Shown here piece by piece: positions 44,387-47,289 of a DNA stretch of 47,289 nucleotides (within the stretch, counting starts at the first letter, position 1; each line of letters begins with the position of its first letter). The stretch is from positions 1 through 47,289 of the forward strand of contig CANCIL010000002.1 of the NCBI GenBank assembly GCA_947378095.1, written 5' to 3'. This stretch comes from Betaproteobacteria bacterium. Its GTDB lineage: Bacteria; Pseudomonadota; Gammaproteobacteria; Burkholderiales; Burkholderiaceae. The notes beneath the pieces are model-generated. The model saw only the letters and a list, made by a program, of their open reading frames with translations. It was not told where the DNA came from and did not search any database. Made by a program: the position numbers and the translations under genes.

Positions 44387-44412
44387 AAAAAGGCATCCTA
44401 GGATGCCTTTTT
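44387..44412 (+). terminator. Rho-independent terminator after the membrane protein gene
   Basis: AAAAAGGCATCC, a two-base loop TA, and GGATGCCTTTTT form a perfect stem running into a T tract, about 76 bases after the stop codon. Confidence 0.9.
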
Positions 44413-44691
44413 ATATAAATAAGTAGCTTTTCTGCTTAGCCATCCATTCCTTTAGTGACTCTCGAGTGTTTAGTCGGGTCTGTGCTGTAGACAATCTTTT
44501 GCCGCTATTCCTGGACTCTATCCCAAACCTGAATGATTCACTTTTCTTGGATGATCTGCAACCTGGCAAATCTCCTTGGTTGCCTTCTATTGGGGGTCGA
44601 TGAATTTTTTTTCAAATCCTTTCAATAAGGCACTCCTTTATTTGCTCATAAGCAACTATCTCCGTACGTCCTCATATTAATTGAGAAGATT
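44413..44691. other. Gene-free stretch upstream of the exoprotein gene
   Basis: No coding frame with a ribosome site or family resemblance is seen on either strand between the terminator and the large palindrome at 44692. The only secondary structure noted is a short GCAACC/GGTTGC pairing near 44559-44584. No tRNA or known riboswitch pattern was recognised. Confidence 0.6.
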
Positions 44692-44725
44692 TTATTAAAT
44701 TTTGACATATATCAAAATTTAATAA
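44692..44725 (+). promoter_or_regulatory. Large FNR/CRP-type palindrome
   Basis: TTATTAAATTTTGA and TCAAAATTTAATAA are perfect 14-base arms around the spacer CATATA. The core TTGAC-ATAT-ATCAA differs from the FNR consensus TTGAT-N4-ATCAA at one base. The centre (44708.5) is 41.5 bases upstream of the start expected from the -10 box TATAAA at 44737, the class II activator position. It should control the exoprotein gene, perhaps by oxygen or by another CRP-family signal. Confidence 0.7.
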
Positions 44726-44736
44726 TCAAAGCTCTT

Positions 44737-44742
44737 TATAAA
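44737..44742 (+). promoter_or_regulatory. -10 box TATAAA for the exoprotein gene
   Basis: TATAAA, five of six consensus positions, lies within the palindrome CTTTATAAAG (44734-44743). No good -35 is present 17 bases upstream; the FNR/CRP-type site overlaps that place, as in class II activated promoters. A leader of about 90-160 bases would follow, containing GGGG and CCCC runs (44751-44769) that could pair. Confidence 0.5.
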
Positions 44743-44905
44743 GAACACATGGGGCGCGAAATGTACCCCGGTTTGAAGAGCGGTGCGTTGGAGAAATTAT
44801 TCCAACTAATTTGTTTATACCTCATTTTATTTTTTTGATGTGAGGACAGCTTTACTGTGGGCGGTGCTATTGCCCCAATGTTTTAAAAAAGAAGAAGAGC
44901 TTATA

Positions 44906-47289
44906 TTGCCGCAGTATTTTTTTAGAACTTCTGATTTGAGGTTCACAGCTAAATTTTTAGCATTGTTAGCTTTTATTTTGCTAACAAAAGTTGTAAACGC
45001 TCAAACCCAACCTTCACCCCTTCCTACGGGAGGAGCAGTTGTCGCCGGAAAGGCCAACATTACCCAAAGTGGTTTGGTGATGAACATCAACCAAACTTCA
45101 CAAAGAGCAGTCGTGAACTGGGATTCGTTTAATGTGGGCAAAGGTGCTACGGTGAACTTTAACCAGCCTAATGCCAGCGCGGTCACTTTGAACCGCGTTA
45201 CCGGTAATACGGCTTCTGCCATTGATGGGGCAGTTCGTGCCAATGGCCAGGTTGTTCTGGTGAATCCCAACGGCGTAACTTTTGGCCGTGGTTCCGAAGT
45301 CAATGCTGCTGGTGTGGTGGCTTCAACACTCAACATTGCTGATAAAGACTTCATGGATGGCAAGTCCAATTACAGTGGCAATGGCACTGGAAGAATCGTT
45401 AATGAAGGCAAGATCACTGCTACTGGCCTTAATGGCTACATCGCTCTATTGGCTCCAGAAGTGCAAAACCAAGGCGTCTTAGTTGCCAAGATGGGCGGCG
45501 CTAACAATACGATCGCTTTGGTTGCTGGACAAGAAATCACGCTCTCCTTTAATGGGGACAGACTGCTCTCAGTCACGATTGATGCTGGCGTAGTCAATGG
45601 CTTAATTGAAAACAAGAGAGCAGTCAAAACCGATGGTGGGTACATCGTATTTGCTGCAGGCGCAGCAAATCGCCTCATGGCTTCGACCATCAATAACTCG
45701 GGTCGCGTTTCTGCTTCTTCGATGGTCAGCAACGGTGGCGTGATTGAACTGGTGGCTTCCAGCATCAAACAAGCTGGAACTATCAGTGCTAATGGCAATG
45801 GCCAATCTGCTAATGGCGGCAAAATCACGATGCAAGGTGAAGACATCACTTTGGCTGATGGCTCTGCTACCAATGCCAGAGGAACCGCCAATGGTGGTTT
45901 GATTAACGTTGGCACCACCAAAGTCACCTTTACTCAAAATGCCGATGGCACCCGTACTGACGTTAAGGCTGAAAATTTAGCTAAAACCGTGACCGTTGCT
46001 GAAAAAGCATCCATCGATGTCTCTTCTACCCAAAAGGGTAATGGTGGTGACATTAATGTCTGGTCATCTACTAAAACCACCGTTGCAGGAACTTTTAAAG
46101 CAGAAGGTGGATCATTAGGTGGTAACGGTGGATTTATTGAGACGAGCTCCTCAGGTGTTTTAGATATCCTCAAATCCACCGTCGTTCTCGTATCTGCCAA
46201 ATTAGGAAAAGCGGGTTCTTGGCTCTTAGACCCAGAATCTATGACCATTAGCGCATCAACAGCATCTGCGATCTCTTCAGCACTAGCTACTTCTAACGTC
46301 ACCATCGAAGTGAAGGGTGATTTAACCGTGGCATCTGGAGCAGCTATTGCGCCCACTAATGGTGCAGCCACAACCCTGACTTTGAACGCGACTGGCACGA
46401 TTACCAATAACGGCACGATCAGCACCAGCGACTCCGGTAGCTTGGTTACCAACTCAGCAGCTTTGTCTTTATCTGCAGGAAGCACCACTAGCGCCAATCA
46501 GATCACAGCTACTGCACAAGCGGTGACCGTTAATGGCGCACTCTCCTCAACTGGTGGTTCTACTGGATCGATTAATGTGACGGGCGGCGCCATCACCATT
46601 GCAGGAAGAGTGAGCTCAAATGGCTCAACAACTGGCACTGGCACGAGCACAACTTCTAGTGCAACGACCGCCACAACGACTACTAGAACCCGCGAAGAAG
46701 AGTTAGCGGCACAAGCCCCAACAACGACAGCGAACGCCAATACCACCAATAACAACACCACGGCCGCGGCTAATACCGCAACTGCAGTAGCTCAAGTAGC
46801 AGCAAAAGCTACCGCTGCGCAAGCAGCAACTGCAGTTGCTGCAACAGTAGCTAGCAACAATGTGGCAGCGAACGCCGCTAGAGTCTCTACTCCAAGTACC
46901 GCTTTAAACCCTGCGATGAACGTGATTAATCTGGCCGCGCCAACCGCAGCAGTCTTAAATACCAACATTGCCAATGCAGCCCAAGCAGCCAATACTGGAA
47001 CTACCACCATTATTAATGTGGCTAGTGCAGCTAGCCCAAGTGCACCTCCTGCACCAGTTATGAGCATGACATTTACAGCCCAAACAGCAAGTCAAGTTGC
47101 CCAAACTGCAGCAGCAGCAACATCATCAGCATCTGCAAGTCCCAATACTTCTGGCGGCACGATTACGATTGTCGGTAGTAATAGTGTGACCACCACATCA
47201 ACAGCAGCTATTACTGCCAATGCCACTACTGCGCCAAATCCTGTAGATAATGCCCAAATCGTAGGTAACGGCGGCTCGATTAGTATTGC
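44906..47289 (+). CDS. Filamentous haemagglutinin-like two-partner-secretion exoprotein, 3' end outside window
   Basis: The frame is open from 44810 to the window end. The signal-peptide region is KFLALLAFILLTKVVNAQ, cleaved near 45001. The mature N terminus is a TPS/haemagglutination domain: ANITQSGLVMNINQTSQRAV, NWDSFNVG, NRVTGN, VVLVNPNGVTFGRGSEVNAAGVVAS. A beta-helix-like region (GGxI and NGG repeats) and then a Thr/Ala/Asn-rich stretch (from about 46620) follow. No ATG precedes the signal peptide; TTG at 44906 has GAAGAG six bases upstream, while GTG at 44840 and TTG at 44870 are alternatives. The protein would be secreted by a TpsB porin encoded elsewhere and act in adhesion or biofilm. 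Confidence 0.85.
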   Translation, partial: MPQYFFRTSDLRFTAKFLALLAFILLTKVVNAQTQPSPLPTGGAVVAGKANITQSGLVMNINQTSQRAVVNWDSFNVGKGATVNFNQPNASAVTLNRVTGNTASAIDGAVRANGQVVLVNPNGVTFGRGSEVNAAGVVASTLNIADKDFMDGKSNYSGNGTGRIVNEGKITATGLNGYIALLAPEVQNQGVLVAKMGGANNTIALVAGQEITLSFNGDRLLSVTIDAGVVNGLIENKRAVKTDGGYIVFAAGAANRLMASTINNSGRVSASSMVSNGGVIELVASSIKQAGTISANGNGQSANGGKITMQGEDITLADGSATNARGTANGGLINVGTTKVTFTQNADGTRTDVKAENLAKTVTVAEKASIDVSSTQKGNGGDINVWSSTKTTVAGTFKAEGGSLGGNGGFIETSSSGVLDILKSTVVLVSAKLGKAGSWLLDPESMTISASTASAISSALATSNVTIEVKGDLTVASGAAIAPTNGAATTLTLNATGTITNNGTISTSDSGSLVTNSAALSLSAGSTTSANQITATAQAVTVNGALSSTGGSTGSINVTGGAITIAGRVSSNGSTTGTGTSTTSSATTATTTTRTREEELAAQAPTTTANANTTNNNTTAAANTATAVAQVAAKATAAQAATAVAATVASNNVAANAARVSTPSTALNPAMNVINLAAPTAAVLNTNIANAAQAANTGTTTIINVASAASPSAPPAPVMSMTFTAQTASQVAQTAAAATSSASASPNTSGGTITIVGSNSVTTTSTAAITANATTAPNPVDNAQIVGNGGSISI

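Noticed and set aside
44751..44800. A riboswitch in the leader of the exoprotein gene
   Set aside because: GGGG/CCCC runs could pair, but no known class, including c-di-GMP, matches the conserved bases I can recall.
46823..46842. A perfect 20-bp palindrome (arms GCAGCAACTG / CAGTTGCTGC)
   Set aside because: It lies inside alanine-rich coding repeats of the exoprotein and is most simply explained by GCA/GCT codon usage.
45001..47067. Several long open frames on the minus strand under the exoprotein gene
   Set aside because: They are antisense to a clear TPS domain with signal peptide, have Ala/Val/Pro-rich compositions mirroring Thr/Ala/Asn codons, and no ribosome sites.
1..47289. A mobile genomic island, CRISPR array or prophage
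   Set aside because: No integrase, transposase, tRNA-flanked direct repeat, spacer-repeat pattern or phage gene was seen; the gene content is ordinary chromosomal catabolism.

Overview
The window reads as chromosomal DNA of a betaproteobacterium of the Burkholderiaceae, most likely Polynucleobacter or a close relative. This is inferred from three things: moderate GC, many Bug-type (TctC) receptors each paired with catabolic genes, and a two-partner-secretion haemagglutinin-like protein at the right edge. No rRNA, tRNA, IS element, integrase, CRISPR array or phage gene is visible, so species placement is an inference.

Layout. 1-3.8 kb: the tail of a probable siroheme-type methyltransferase gene, then an ABC importer (Tat-exported binding protein, permease, ATPase) followed by cyanase cynS and a clear terminator. 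This is a cyanate or nitrate uptake and cyanate detoxification operon. 3.8-41.7 kb: a long catabolic island with twelve Bug periplasmic receptor genes and no TctA or TctB membrane gene. Each receptor sits beside enzymes for organic acids or CoA thioesters. The units are: arylmalonate-decarboxylase-like protein + Bug (-); nitroreductase (+); dienelactone hydrolase, two MaoC dehydratases, Bug and class III CoA-transferase (-); CocE-type hydrolase + Bug (+); argininosuccinate-lyase-like enzyme + Bug (-); TfdA-like dioxygenase + Bug (+); hydroxyisobutyrate-dehydrogenase-type reductase + LysR (+); an eight-gene run of a second such reductase, Bug, AA_synth/DUF1185, Bug, lipoprotein beta-propeller, 2-hydroxyacid dehydrogenase, RraA/HMG-aldolase-like protein and Bug (+); Bug, PrpF, ComA-like, MmgE/PrpD and TcuA-like (+); TrmB-type regulator (-); amidase, Bug and SDR (+); MenB/BadI-like crotonase, class III CoA-transferase and two tandem Bugs (+). 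41.7-44.4 kb: a Tat-exported amidohydrolase, a second nitroreductase and a small membrane protein. 44.4-47.3 kb: a gene-free promoter region with a large FNR/CRP-type palindrome, then the N-terminal part of the haemagglutinin-like exoprotein, which runs off the window.

Taken together, the island looks like a set of capture-and-degrade modules. Each Bug receptor would select a periplasmic carboxylate, and the neighbouring enzymes would activate, isomerise, hydrate, oxidise or cleave it. Since no TctAB pore is encoded here, the receptors must share a membrane component encoded elsewhere or act as sensors. The least explained parts are the PrpF / ComA-like / MmgE-PrpD / TcuA-like group, a racemase-superfamily protein without its catalytic cysteines, the TfdA-like dioxygenase with its own receptor, and a recurrent TAGT/ACTA element upstream of several operons near a TrmB-type regulator.
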